Of a stretch of 64,000 nt of DNA, positions 41,370 through 50,048 are shown piece by piece (position 1 is the stretch's first letter; each line of letters starts with the position of its first letter). Position numbers and translations under genes: made by a program. The stretch covers positions 1 to 64,000 of the forward strand of contig NZ_JBINJW010000006.1 of the NCBI RefSeq assembly GCF_043951855.1, in the 5' to 3' direction. The notes below the pieces were generated by a model, which was not told where the DNA came from, made no database searches, and saw only the letters and a list, made by a program, of their open reading frames with translations. The stretch comes from Proteiniclasticum sp043951855 (GTDB taxonomy: Bacteria; Bacillota; Clostridia; Clostridiales; Clostridiaceae).

Positions 41370-42326
41370 ATGCACAGAGAGACATATGAAAACATAGATG
41401 GAGAGCAGAGGCTCATGGCTGCGCTTCATTCTTCCGAATACAGAAAATGTCATCAGGCCATGGTGATGAAAAGGAATCATTACAGCAAAGAAGAAAAGGC
41501 AAGAATCGCCAGAGTGCTACAAGAAAACAGAAACTATGTGCTCATTGGTGATGAAGATTATCCGGGAAAATTATACGATATGCAGTGGCCCCCTCTGGTG
41601 CTGTTTTATGAAGGACAGCTGGAGCTTCTGAAGAGACCTTCCATCGGCATGGTAGGCGCAAGAAACTGCAGCGCTTATGGCAGAAGGATCACGGCGGATC
41701 TGGCGGGAGCTCTAGCGAAAACAGGGTTTGTCATCATCAGTGGCGGGGCTGCAGGGATAGATGCTGCGGCGCATAAAACGACCCTGGAAGAAAGCGGGAA
41801 AACCGTATGTGTTCTGGGCTGTGCTCTGGACATCAGTTATCCGCGGGAGAATGAAAAGCTGTTCTCAGTGATAAAGAAGGAGGGTCTTGTTCTTACAGAA
41901 TATCCGAAAGGGTTTGGTCCGAAAAAATGGACATTTCCCATGAGGAATCGGATCATTGCGGCTTTGTCGGATGAAATCATCGTAGCTGAGGCAACGGAAA
42001 AGAGCGGGTCGCTGCATACAGCTTCCTATGGTGAAGAGCTCAATAGAACCATACATGCGATACCGCATGAGGTGTATTCCGCATCAGGAGCTGGTACCAA
42101 TCTTCTGATAGAAATGGGTGCGCATATTATAATAAGAAAGGAAAATCTTCTCTATGACCTTTTGATGAGAAATCCTGAAGTGCTTCTGCTGAGAATCAGG
42201 GATCTGAACCTTCTTGATCTGAAGCCCACCATGGAAGATCTGGAAAAGATATTCTGTCTGAATAAAGTGAAAGGACTGTACTGGAAGGAAAAACTGGAAA
42301 CAGATTTGAATCATTGTTTTAGATAA
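41370..42326 (+). CDS. dprA: DNA-processing protein DprA
   Basis: A Rossmann-fold protein that loads RecA on incoming single-stranded DNA in natural transformation. Motifs are GMVGARNCSAYGRR, SGGAAGIDAAAHK and VLGCALDISYPREN. I start at ATG 41370, 5 nt after GGAGG; the in-frame ATG at 41352 lies upstream of that site. Length is 318 residues. The N-terminal SAM-like region is short, and the C-terminal winged-helix part is small and diverged. No other competence gene is in the window. Confidence 0.93.
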   Translation: MHRETYENIDGEQRLMAALHSSEYRKCHQAMVMKRNHYSKEEKARIARVLQENRNYVLIGDEDYPGKLYDMQWPPLVLFYEGQLELLKRPSIGMVGARNCSAYGRRITADLAGALAKTGFVIISGGAAGIDAAAHKTTLEESGKTVCVLGCALDISYPRENEKLFSVIKKEGLVLTEYPKGFGPKKWTFPMRNRIIAALSDEIIVAEATEKSGSLHTASYGEELNRTIHAIPHEVYSASGAGTNLLIEMGAHIIIRKENLLYDLLMRNPEVLLLRIRDLNLLDLKPTMEDLEKIFCLNKVKGLYWKEKLETDLNHCFR

Positions 42327-42435
42327 GACGACGCTATGCTTCATACACCATACACCCCAAAGAGTTCAAGCGGTGATGCGTGATGGAATTCTCTCCAGTT
42401 TCCGACGATATCTTTCTCTTCGGATAAATAATATT

Positions 42436-42464
42436 TTGACATTTTAAAATGCATAGTATAGAAT
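42436..42464 (+). promoter_or_regulatory. Strong promoter of topA
   Basis: TTGACA (42436-42441), exactly 17 nt, and TAGAAT (42459-42464). Confidence 0.85.
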
Positions 42465-42482
42465 ATGGAATTAATTCAGAGA

Positions 42483-42560
42483 TTTACCAGAACGGTAAAT
42501 AAGTAGTGTGTGATCAGATATCATTTCATATCTGTAACTTGGCTATTTCGAGAGAATAGC
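42483..42560 (+). promoter_or_regulatory. topA leader with three consecutive hairpins
   Basis: TTTACC/GGTAAA (42483-42499), CAGATAT/ATATCTG (42515-42534) and GCTATT/AATAGC (42542-42560) follow one another in a leader of about 130 nt. The first two are perfect with 5-6 nt loops. No T-run follows any of them. Confidence 0.45.
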
Positions 42561-42603
42561 TTCAACATCTCTAGGGATGAAACTGTAATAAAAGGGAGAA
42601 TTT

Positions 42604-44694
42604 ATGAGTCAGAAATTAGTAATCGTCGAGTCACCGGCTAAAGCAAAAACCATAAAAAAATATCTTGGTTCCGGGTATACTGTGGAAGCCTCCATGGGGC
42701 ATATCAGAGATTTACCTAAAAGTCAGCTTGGCGTAAACGTGGAGAATGATTTTGAACCGAAATACATCACCATTCGAGGTAAAGGAGATTTACTTGCCAA
42801 GCTTCGAAAGGCTGCGAAGAAAGCGGATAAAGTCTATCTGGCGACTGACCCCGACAGAGAAGGAGAGGCGATCAGTTATCATTTATCTCATATCCTGAAA
42901 CTGGACCCGGAAGAGAATATCAGGATCGAATTTAATGAAATCACTAAGGATGCGGTGAAAAAATCCATCAAGAATGCCCGTCCGATCAATCTCAAGGTCT
43001 TTGATGCACAGCAGGCAAGAAGAATAGTGGATAGACTGGTGGGTTATGAAATCAGTCCGATCCTTTGGAGAAATGTGAAGTGGGGACTTAGTGCAGGTCG
43101 TGTGCAGTCCGTCGCGTTGAATCTCATATGCAACAGAGAAAAAGAAATTGAAGCTTTTGAATCCAAGGAATACTGGAGTATTGAAGCGGATCTTCTGAAA
43201 ATGAAGAAGACAATCAAGACCAAACTGACCCAGTACAAGAACAGGAAAATAGAGATCGGAACTGAAAAAGAAGCTCAGGATATCAAAAAAGACCTGGATA
43301 AAGGAGAGTTTTCTGTTGCGAGCATCAAGAAAGGCACCAAGACGAAAAATCCTCTTGCACCTTTCATCACGTCGACACTTCAGCAGGAAGCTTCAAAGAG
43401 AATGAACTATCAGACCAGAAGAACCATGAGCATCGCACAGAGGCTCTATGAAGGTATGGATATCAAGGGCTATGGATCTGTAGGTCTCATCACTTACATG
43501 AGAACGGATTCCACAAGAATCTCCGATGAAGCCCAGGCCTCAGTAAAAGCGTATATTGAATCCGCTTTTGGCAAAGAGTATTATCCAAAAACACCAAGAG
43601 TATATAAGGGCAAGAAAAATGCGCAGGATGCCCATGAAGCCATCAGACCAACGGTGATAGAACTAACACCTGAAAAAGTCAAGGACAGCGTGAAGGCGGA
43701 AGAATACAAGCTATACAAACTCATCTGGGAGCGGTTCATTGCCAGTCAGATGGAATCCTGCAAGCTGAATACCATCAGTCTGGAAGTGTTAAATGGCGAC
43801 TACAAATTCAGAGCCAGCGGATCTTCAGTGGCGTTTGACGGATTCATGAAGCTTTATGATTACAAGAATGAGGATGAAGAAGAGAACACCTCCATTCCGA
43901 ATCTGGAAGAGAATGAAAAGCTGAAAAGCAAGGAAATTCATCTCAATCAGCATTTCACACAGCCACCTGCAAGATATACCGAAGCCAGTTTCGTCAAGAC
44001 GCTTGAGGAACTGGGGATCGGAAGGCCTTCCACTTATGCCCCTACCATATCCACACTTCTGAACAGATTGTATGTGGAAAGAGAAAAGAAGAGTCTGATG
44101 CCGACAGACCTGGGTAAGATCGTCAACGACATCATGGCGGAATACTTCAAGGATATCGTTGATGTGGAATTCACCGCTGAAATGGAATCCAGACTTGACC
44201 TCATCGAAGAAGGCAAGGAAACATGGAAGGAAGTAGTAGGAAGCTTCTATAATCCGTTAAAGAAAGACATTGATATTGCAGAAAGCAAGGTTTCCAAAAT
44301 CACCATAGAAGATGAAGTTTCAGATGAAATCTGTGAAAAATGCGGCAGCCATTTTGTGATAAAAAATGGAAGGTTCGGTAAATTTCTGGCGTGTTCCGGA
44401 TATCCGGACTGCAAAAACACGAAAGCCATCGTAGAAAAACTAGATGTAAAATGCCCTACCTGTCATGAAGGTGACGTCATTCAGAGGAAATCAAGAAAGG
44501 GCAAGAAGTTTTACGGATGTTCTAGATATCCTGAGTGTAAGTATGTCAGCTGGTATGAGCCCGTAAAGACACCTTGTCCAGAGTGTGGAAGTCTTATGTA
44601 CAGAAGATATTCCAAGAAAGACGGAAGTTATCTTCTCTGCTCAAATGAAGAATGTGGTCACAAGATCATTGAGAAGAAAGCTACAGAGGAATAA
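42604..44694 (+). CDS. topA: DNA topoisomerase I
   Basis: Type IA topoisomerase that relaxes negative supercoils. The TOPRIM domain begins KLVIVESPAKAKTIKKYLG and includes ATDPDREGEAI. The active-site tyrosine is Tyr298 in YMRTDS. The C-terminal end has three Topo_C4 zinc ribbons (CEKCG, CPTCH and CPECG starts, from about residue 576). Length is 696 residues, as in Bacillus. Confidence 0.98.
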   Translation: MSQKLVIVESPAKAKTIKKYLGSGYTVEASMGHIRDLPKSQLGVNVENDFEPKYITIRGKGDLLAKLRKAAKKADKVYLATDPDREGEAISYHLSHILKLDPEENIRIEFNEITKDAVKKSIKNARPINLKVFDAQQARRIVDRLVGYEISPILWRNVKWGLSAGRVQSVALNLICNREKEIEAFESKEYWSIEADLLKMKKTIKTKLTQYKNRKIEIGTEKEAQDIKKDLDKGEFSVASIKKGTKTKNPLAPFITSTLQQEASKRMNYQTRRTMSIAQRLYEGMDIKGYGSVGLITYMRTDSTRISDEAQASVKAYIESAFGKEYYPKTPRVYKGKKNAQDAHEAIRPTVIELTPEKVKDSVKAEEYKLYKLIWERFIASQMESCKLNTISLEVLNGDYKFRASGSSVAFDGFMKLYDYKNEDEEENTSIPNLEENEKLKSKEIHLNQHFTQPPARYTEASFVKTLEELGIGRPSTYAPTISTLLNRLYVEREKKSLMPTDLGKIVNDIMAEYFKDIVDVEFTAEMESRLDLIEEGKETWKEVVGSFYNPLKKDIDIAESKVSKITIEDEVSDEICEKCGSHFVIKNGRFGKFLACSGYPDCKNTKAIVEKLDVKCPTCHEGDVIQRKSRKGKKFYGCSRYPECKYVSWYEPVKTPCPECGSLMYRRYSKKDGSYLLCSNEECGHKIIEKKATEE

Positions 44695-44700
44695 AATAAG

Positions 44701-44766
44701 AAGAAGTGCAGATTTGCATAAAATGCTCCTACTGGAGAAGGGCGTTTTAGTGAACCTGCACTTTTT
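44701..44766 (+). terminator. Terminator after topA
   Basis: An extended structure: outer AAGTGCAG/CTGCACTT, middle AAAATGC/GCGTTTT with one G-U pair, and inner CTCC/GGAG, ending in TTTTTCTT. Downstream, 44767-45000 shows no ORF with a ribosome binding site. Confidence 0.75.
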
Positions 44767-45000
44767 CTTATGAAACTGATGGATTTTCCCTGTGCATCCA
44801 GACAAATATTTATTTGCTTTAGTGTATAAATGAAGATATAATGCAATATGTTGATGTTTAAGCAAGAGTTTAGACATTCTGTTTCTGAATCCGTAGAGGA
44901 ATAGCCTGAATCTATCCAGTAAAAAAATATTGGAACATCCCAAATGAAGAATTTATGGTCAGAAAAAGTATGCAAAAAGCATTTCTTTCATTAAATATTT

Positions 45001-45054
45001 ACCAGATATCATCTTTTCATCACAATGACGTAAAATTATGTCAAAAAATCTGGT
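45001..45054 (+). repeat. Nested inverted repeats upstream of codY
   Basis: ACCAGAT (45001-45007) and ATCTGGT (45048-45054) enclose TGACGTAA-AA-TTATGTCA (45026-45043), an 18 bp near-perfect palindrome. It lies 32 nt before the codY -35, a plausible operator position. Confidence 0.5.
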
Positions 45055-45085
45055 TTAATACAGACGATTGAATTGTGCAAAATTA

Positions 45086-45114
45086 TTGAATAATGCTTAA
45101 ATTTGTGATATTAT
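45086..45114 (+). promoter_or_regulatory. Promoter of codY
   Basis: TTGAAT (45086-45091), a 17 nt spacer ending in TGA and TATTAT (45109-45114): sigma-A with extended -10. Confidence 0.75.
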
Positions 45115-45139
45115 CTTGAAAGGATAAACAACAATTCGA

Positions 45140-45154
45140 AATATTCACAATATT
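45140..45154 (+). promoter_or_regulatory. Candidate CodY box in the codY leader
   Basis: The 15 nt AATATTCACAATATT matches 12 of 15 positions of the CodY consensus AATTTTCWGAAAATT. It lies about 20 nt after the predicted start point and 30 nt before the codY ATG, so CodY may repress itself by roadblock. Confidence 0.5.
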
Positions 45155-45184
45155 ACTATATAATAATAAACAGGGGGATGAACA

Positions 45185-45958
45185 ATGTCATTACTTAATA
45201 AAACAAGAAAACTAAACAAGATTCTTCAAAAGTCTGGAACAGAACCAGTTATTTTTGATGATATCTGTGAAATTCTCAGCGATGAACTTAATTCAGATGT
45301 ATATGTAGTCAGCAGAAGAGGAAAGATTCTAGGACACAGATTTATTCGTCAGTTCACACCTAAAGACGAATATGCCTATATTCTGGATGATATGAGATTT
45401 GATGATGAGTACAATGAGGTTTTACTGAGAATCGGAGAAACGCTGACGAATCTCAGATCTGATGAAAGATTTGTACTCAATATTGAAAATGAGTATGAAG
45501 AACAGAATAAGATCACTACAATCGTACCGATCAATGGTAACCGTGAAAGACTGGGCACGCTGATTCTTGTTTCACTGGATGGTGAATACACAGATGAGGA
45601 TATTGTTTTGGCTGAGTATTCGGCAACCATCATCGGACTCGAAATTCTAAGATCGAAGCAGCTGGAAAGTGAAGAAGATCAGAGAAAGAACGATGTGGTG
45701 GATCTGGCGATCCATACCCTTTCATACAGTGAAAAGGAAGCAGTGAACCATATATTCAGAGAACTTGATGGTAATGAAGGTCTTCTGGTCGCATCAAGAA
45801 TAGCAGATAAGGTGGGTATCACAAGATCTGTCATCGTAAACGCCTTGAGAAAACTGGAAAGCGCCGGTGTCATCAAATCCAGATCATTGGGTATGAAGGG
45901 TACAAGAATTACGATTTTGAATGATAAGTTACTGGAAAAACTGGAAATTAAAAAGTAA
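45185..45958 (+). CDS. codY: GTP- and branched-chain-amino-acid-sensing repressor CodY
   Basis: Global nutritional regulator of low-GC Gram-positives. The N-terminal GAF domain (about residues 1-150) binds isoleucine and valine; it begins with SLLNKTRKLNKILQKSG, close to the family text. The C-terminal winged HTH contains ASRIADKVGITRSVIVNALR (about residues 203-222), the near-invariant recognition helix. Length is 257 residues. AGGGGG precedes the ATG. The clpY/clpQ/xerC genes that accompany codY in Bacillus are absent; topA is still upstream. Confidence 0.97.
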   Translation: MSLLNKTRKLNKILQKSGTEPVIFDDICEILSDELNSDVYVVSRRGKILGHRFIRQFTPKDEYAYILDDMRFDDEYNEVLLRIGETLTNLRSDERFVLNIENEYEEQNKITTIVPINGNRERLGTLILVSLDGEYTDEDIVLAEYSATIIGLEILRSKQLESEEDQRKNDVVDLAIHTLSYSEKEAVNHIFRELDGNEGLLVASRIADKVGITRSVIVNALRKLESAGVIKSRSLGMKGTRITILNDKLLEKLEIKK

Positions 45959-45982
45959 AAACATATAAATAATGATATTTTG

Positions 45983-46010
45983 CAAAAACCAGTTTAATGA
46001 CTGGTTTTTG
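45983..46010 (+). terminator. Terminator after codY
   Basis: CAAAAACCAG and CTGGTTTTTG form a perfect 10 bp stem with an 8 nt loop. Confidence 0.8.
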
Positions 46011-46039
46011 TTGATATGTTCACACAACTATGATATACT
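46011..46039 (+). promoter_or_regulatory. Promoter of rpsB
   Basis: TTGATA (46011-46016), exactly 17 nt ending in TGA, and TATACT (46034-46039). Confidence 0.8.
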
Positions 46040-46058
46040 ACTTTAGGATAAAAATAAT

Positions 46059-46114
46059 CACATCCATTGATTTCAGCGAGGTTGCCTTGAATGGTTTTGC
46101 TGAGAGTTGATGTG
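46059..46114 (+). promoter_or_regulatory. Structured rpsB leader
   Basis: CACATC (46059-46064) pairs with GATGTG (46109-46114), and TTTCAGC (46071-46077) with GCTGAGA (46099-46105). The two-tier stem sits between the promoter and the rpsB ribosome binding site, where S2 feedback control would act. The leader class is inferred, not recognised. Confidence 0.5.
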
Positions 46115-46145
46115 GATGGAAGGTTAAAAACCAGGAGGTAAAAAA

Positions 46146-46847
46146 ATGGCAGTAATTTCAATGAAACAGCTTTTAGAAGCTGGTGTTCACTTTGGTCACC
46201 AGACCAGAAGATGGAACCCTAAGATGGCTCCATACATTTTCACAGAGAGAAACGGAATCTATATCATAGATCTGCAGAAGACTGTGAAGCTTGTTGATGT
46301 GGCTTATGACTTCATCAGACAGGTATCAGCTGAAGGCAAGGACGTACTCTTTGTTGGAACAAAGAAGCAGGCTCAGGAAGCGATCCAAGAGGAAGCAACA
46401 AGAGCAAACATGCATTTTGTAAACAACAGATGGTTAGGTGGAATGCTTACAAACTTCGGTACAATCAAGAAGAGAATCGGCAGAATGGAAGAAATCCGTG
46501 TCATGCAGGAAGATGGAACATTTGATGTTCTACCTAAGAAGGAAGTAGCTTCTCTGATGCATGAACTGGAGAAACTTGAAAAGAACCTTGGCGGAATCCA
46601 GAATCTTGATGTGAACAACATCGGTGCTGTATTCATAGTAGACCCAAGAAAAGAAAGAATAGCAATTGCTGAAGCAAAGGCGCTGAATATTCCAATCGTT
46701 GCCATCGTAGATACAAACTGCGATCCAGACGAAATTGATTACATCATCCCTGGAAATGATGATGCGATCAGAGCTGTAAAGCTGATCACAGGAAGACTTG
46801 GAGATGCTATCTTGGAAGCAAGACAGGGCGAAGAAATAGCTGAGTAA
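46146..46847 (+). CDS. rpsB: 30S ribosomal protein S2
   Basis: A 233-residue S2. Family text includes LLEAGVHFGHQTRRWNPKM (within residues 8-27), FVNNRWLGGMLTNF and VAIVDTNCDPDEIDY. AGGAGG precedes the ATG. It pairs with tsf downstream, the nearly universal arrangement, but a hairpin separates them. Confidence 0.98.
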   Translation: MAVISMKQLLEAGVHFGHQTRRWNPKMAPYIFTERNGIYIIDLQKTVKLVDVAYDFIRQVSAEGKDVLFVGTKKQAQEAIQEEATRANMHFVNNRWLGGMLTNFGTIKKRIGRMEEIRVMQEDGTFDVLPKKEVASLMHELEKLEKNLGGIQNLDVNNIGAVFIVDPRKERIAIAEAKALNIPIVAIVDTNCDPDEIDYIIPGNDDAIRAVKLITGRLGDAILEARQGEEIAE

Positions 46848-46854
46848 GTAGAGA

Positions 46855-46887
46855 GAAAGGTAGGTGGTTTTCCATTTACCTTTTCTT
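46855..46887 (+). terminator. Attenuating hairpin between rpsB and tsf
   Basis: A 13 bp stem with three G-U pairs around a TTTT loop (GAAAGGTAGGTGG against CCATTTACCTTTT), ending in TTTTCTTAT. It probably sets a higher rpsB than tsf level. Confidence 0.65.
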
Positions 46888-46932
46888 ATAGAATGGGATA
46901 ACTTTATGATTAATATTTAGGAGGAATTTATT

Positions 46933-47844
46933 GTGATAAGTGCACAAGCTGTAAAAGAACTAAGAGACAAGACCGGCGCAGGTATGATGGACTGTAAGAA
47001 GGCATTGACCCATGCTGAAGGTGATATAGAGAAGGCTGTTGACATCCTGAGAGAAAAAGGACTGGCATCCGCTGCCAAGAAATCAGGAAGAGTGGCATCT
47101 GAAGGTGTCATTGCGACTTTCGTATCTGAAGATATGAAGAATGCTTCCATGATCGAACTGAACTGTGAAACAGACTTTGTATCATCAAATGCTGATTTCG
47201 TCAGTCTTGCCAATGGAATTGCCAAGATTGTTGCAGAAAACAATGTGGAATCCATTGAAGATGTGAAGGCACTTCCATATGAAGGCGCTACAGTGCAGGA
47301 TGCGGTGACAAACCTCATCGCGAAGCTGGGAGAAAACATGAACCTGAGAAGATATGAAAAGATGGAAGCGCCAGAAGGCCTTGTTTCTTCTTATATCCAC
47401 ATGGGCGGTAAAATCGGTGTACTCGTACAGGTGAAGTCTGAAAATGTGAATGAAGAGGTTGCAACAGTTGCAAGAGACGTGGCGATGCATGTAGCTGCAC
47501 TGAATCCACAGTTCCTTGACAACACTTCAGTAGATGCAGATACCATCGAAAGAGAAAAGGAAATCTACAGAGTGCAGGCGCTGAACGAAGGAAAGCCAGA
47601 AAAGATCGTTGAAAAGATGGTTGATGGAAGAATCAACAAGTTCTTCAAGGAAGTCTGTCTTGTAAACCAGATGTTCGTCAAGAACCCTGATCTTTCCATT
47701 CAGGCATTCGTGAATCAGGAGTCCAAGAAGCTTGGAAACATTGAGCTTGTGAAGTTCGCCAGATTCGAAAAGGGTGAAGGAATCGAAAAAGAAGAAGTGG
47801 ATTTCGCTGCAGAAGTTGCTGCTCAGATGGGTCTAAACAAGTAA
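46933..47844 (+). CDS. tsf: Translation elongation factor Ts
   Basis: The nucleotide exchange factor for EF-Tu. It begins ISAQAVKELRDKTGAGMMDCKKAL, with the family signature in residues about 8-24, followed by ELNCETDFVSSN. Length is 303 residues with the two EF-Tu-binding core subdomains. The start is GTG at 46933, 10 nt after TTAGGAGG; no in-frame ATG is nearby. Confidence 0.97.
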   Translation: MISAQAVKELRDKTGAGMMDCKKALTHAEGDIEKAVDILREKGLASAAKKSGRVASEGVIATFVSEDMKNASMIELNCETDFVSSNADFVSLANGIAKIVAENNVESIEDVKALPYEGATVQDAVTNLIAKLGENMNLRRYEKMEAPEGLVSSYIHMGGKIGVLVQVKSENVNEEVATVARDVAMHVAALNPQFLDNTSVDADTIEREKEIYRVQALNEGKPEKIVEKMVDGRINKFFKEVCLVNQMFVKNPDLSIQAFVNQESKKLGNIELVKFARFEKGEGIEKEEVDFAAEVAAQMGLNK

Positions 47845-47872
47845 AATTCGAAACTGGAATTCGAAAGAATTT

Positions 47873-47903
47873 AAAAGAGAACACCTTTGTGTTCTCTTTT
47901 TTT
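47873..47903 (+). terminator. Terminator after tsf
   Basis: AAAAGAGAACAC-CTTT-GTGTTCTCTTTT, a perfect 12 bp stem with seven T in total. Confidence 0.93.
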
Positions 47904-47931
47904 GAAATAATTGCTAGAATGGTACTATAAA
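47902..47931 (+). promoter_or_regulatory. Promoter of pyrH-frr
   Basis: TTGAAA (47902-47907), an 18 nt spacer and TATAAA (47926-47931), overlapping the end of the tsf terminator. Confidence 0.65.
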
Positions 47932-47950
47932 AGTACATACGGAGGTTAAT

Positions 47951-48670
47951 ATGAACGAACCTAAATACAAAAGAGTCATGCTTAAACTGTCAGGTGAATC
48001 TCTTGCAGGAACATCAGGTTATGGCATTGATTTCAATGTTGCAAAGAGAATTGCGGAAGAAATCAAAGATCTGATCGATATGGGCGTTGAAGTCGGAGCT
48101 GTCATCGGAGCGGGAAACATCTGGAGAGGAAGAGAAGGCAGTGGTATGGATCGTGTGACTGCAGACAATATGGGGATGCTTGCTACTTGCATCAATGCGC
48201 TGGCACTGCAGAATTCACTGGAAGACCTCGGTATTGAGACAAGGGTGCAGTCCGCCATTGAGATGCGGGAGATTGCTGAACCTTTCATCAGAAGAAGAGC
48301 GGTGAGACATCTCGAAAAAGGCAGAGTAGTCATTTTTGCTGCAGGATCAGGGAATCCATACTTCACAACCGATACAGCAGCAGCCTTAAGAGCGGCTGAA
48401 ATCGACGCGGAGTGCATTCTACTAGCCAAAAAAGTGGATGGCGTTTACGATATGGATCCGAATATTCATCCGGAAGCGAAAAAGTACGATAAACTCACAT
48501 ACAGACAGGTCATCGAACAGGACCTGAAGGTCATGGATATCACTGCTATCACTTTATGCAAAGATAACGATATTCCAATCATCGTGTTCGGGCTTGATGG
48601 TGAAGGAAATATCGTAAAAGCGATTACTGGGGAATCTAACGGTACCATTATTGACGGTAACGATATATAA
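47951..48670 (+). CDS. pyrH: Uridylate kinase
   Basis: Phosphorylates UMP to UDP. Amino acid kinase fold motifs are RVMLKLSGESLAG near the N-terminus, GAVIGAGNIWRGR, and FAAGSGNPYFTTDTAAALRA (about residues 134-153). VDGVYDMDP follows. Length is 239 residues. CGGAGG precedes the ATG. The order rpsB-tsf-pyrH-frr is widely conserved. Confidence 0.97.
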   Translation: MNEPKYKRVMLKLSGESLAGTSGYGIDFNVAKRIAEEIKDLIDMGVEVGAVIGAGNIWRGREGSGMDRVTADNMGMLATCINALALQNSLEDLGIETRVQSAIEMREIAEPFIRRRAVRHLEKGRVVIFAAGSGNPYFTTDTAAALRAAEIDAECILLAKKVDGVYDMDPNIHPEAKKYDKLTYRQVIEQDLKVMDITAITLCKDNDIPIIVFGLDGEGNIVKAITGESNGTIIDGNDI

Positions 48671-48703
48671 TTGAAATAAGAATCAATTACAGGAGGATAG
48701 ACA

Positions 48704-49255
48704 ATGTTTAAAGATTTAATGAAAACACTTGAAGAAAAGATGGGAAAGACAATTCACAATCTTGAATCCGAACTTGCCACATTGAAAGCGGGTCGTGCAA
48801 ACCCTAGCATGCTGGATCGTATTGAAGTGGAATATTATGGAAGTATGGTTCCAATAAGCCAGGTGGGAAACATCTCAACTCCGGAGCCAAGAATTCTTAT
48901 GATCACTCCATGGGAAAAGTCAGCATTAAAGGCTATAGAAAAAGCGATCAACATGTCGGATCTGAATCTCAATCCGAACAATGATGGTTCCGTGATCAGA
49001 CTGATCGTTCCTGAACTGACGGAAGAAACAAGAAAGAACCTTGTGAAAGTGGTTCACAAAAAAGGTGAAGAAGCTAAGATTGCCATAAGATCCATAAGAA
49101 GAGACGTCATCGAAAAAATCAAAGCGATGAAGAAGGAAATCTCTGAGGATGACATCAAAAAAGGCGAAGAAGAAGTTCAGAAGAAAGTGGATGAATACGT
49201 GAAGAAAGTGGACAGCGTTCTGCAAACAAAAGAGAAGGAAATCATGACTGTTTAG
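48704..49255 (+). CDS. frr: Ribosome recycling factor
   Basis: Splits post-termination ribosomes with EF-G. The tRNA-mimic fold is recognised by LATLKAGRANPSMLDRIEV and ISTPEPRILMITPW, then the long C-terminal helices with KKGEEAKIAIRSIRRD. Length is 183 residues. TACAGGAGG precedes the ATG. Confidence 0.97.
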   Translation: MFKDLMKTLEEKMGKTIHNLESELATLKAGRANPSMLDRIEVEYYGSMVPISQVGNISTPEPRILMITPWEKSALKAIEKAINMSDLNLNPNNDGSVIRLIVPELTEETRKNLVKVVHKKGEEAKIAIRSIRRDVIEKIKAMKKEISEDDIKKGEEEVQKKVDEYVKKVDSVLQTKEKEIMTV

Positions 49256-49280
49256 TTTCCATTTCGAAAGAAGGTAAGGA

Positions 49281-50048
49281 ATGTTTAATTTTTTTAAAAA
49301 GCCGAAACCCATCCATAAGGATTCTTCTGCACTTGATATGGACCGGATTCCAAAGCACATAGGAATCATTATGGATGGAAACGGCCGCTGGGCAAAGGGG
49401 AGAAATCTTCCTCGAACCATGGGACATAAGGCAGGCGTGGAAACCATCAGAAAGATACTCAAAGAATGCAACAGGCTAGGGGTCAGATATCTGACCCTGT
49501 ATGCTTTTTCCACCGAAAACTGGAAGCGTCCTAAAGATGAAGTGAGCGCACTTATGACACTTCTTGTGGAATACCTTAAGAATGAGCTGAAGGAACTTCA
49601 TGAAAACAATGTGGTGGTCAATTACGTCGGGAATATCGCAAGACTCCCTGAAGCTGCGCAAAGAGCGCTGAGTGATGCGAAGGAAATGACAAAAGACAAC
49701 ACGGGTGTTCAGATGAACCTGGCGCTGAATTATGGTGGAAGAGAAGAAATTGTTCGTGGAGTCAGAGATATTGCGGAAGCGGTTCACTCTGGCGCAATAA
49801 AGGTTGAAGACATAACGGAAGAATCCTTCAAGGATTATTTGTACACGAAAGGACAACCGGACCCGGAACTGATCATCAGACCAAGCGGTGAACTCAGACT
49901 ATCCAATTTTCTTTTATATCAGAGTGCATACAGCGAGCTCTGGTTCAGCAGCATCAACTGGCCTGACTTCAGCGAAGATCATCTGAGAGGGGCCATTGCG
50001 GATTATCAGAAACGAGACAGACGTTTTGGAGGAGTTAAGAGTGAATAG
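49281..50048 (+). CDS. uppS: Isoprenyl transferase (undecaprenyl diphosphate synthase)
   Basis: Makes the C55 lipid carrier for cell-wall synthesis from isopentenyl diphosphate. The catalytic Asp lies in IGIIMDGNGRWAKGR (about residues 29-43), followed by GHKAG; YAFSTENWKRP and a C-terminal RPSGELRLSNF, both substrate-binding, are present. Length is 255 residues. It links to dxr and ispG, which supply isoprenoid precursors in the same window. It overlaps cdsA by 8 nt. Confidence 0.97.
   Translation: MFNFFKKPKPIHKDSSALDMDRIPKHIGIIMDGNGRWAKGRNLPRTMGHKAGVETIRKILKECNRLGVRYLTLYAFSTENWKRPKDEVSALMTLLVEYLKNELKELHENNVVVNYVGNIARLPEAAQRALSDAKEMTKDNTGVQMNLALNYGGREEIVRGVRDIAEAVHSGAIKVEDITEESFKDYLYTKGQPDPELIIRPSGELRLSNFLLYQSAYSELWFSSINWPDFSEDHLRGAIADYQKRDRRFGGVKSE

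Noticed and set aside
44641..44975. Two overlapping minus-strand open frames of 100 and 105 codons after topA
   Set aside because: They overlap each other in different frames and run through the topA terminator and C-terminal zinc ribbon codons. The composition looks like antisense of AT-rich DNA.
47845..47866. Direct repeat AATTCGAAA twice, 13 nt apart, after tsf
   Set aside because: It is short, AT-rich and outside a promoter; most likely chance or local slippage beside the terminator.
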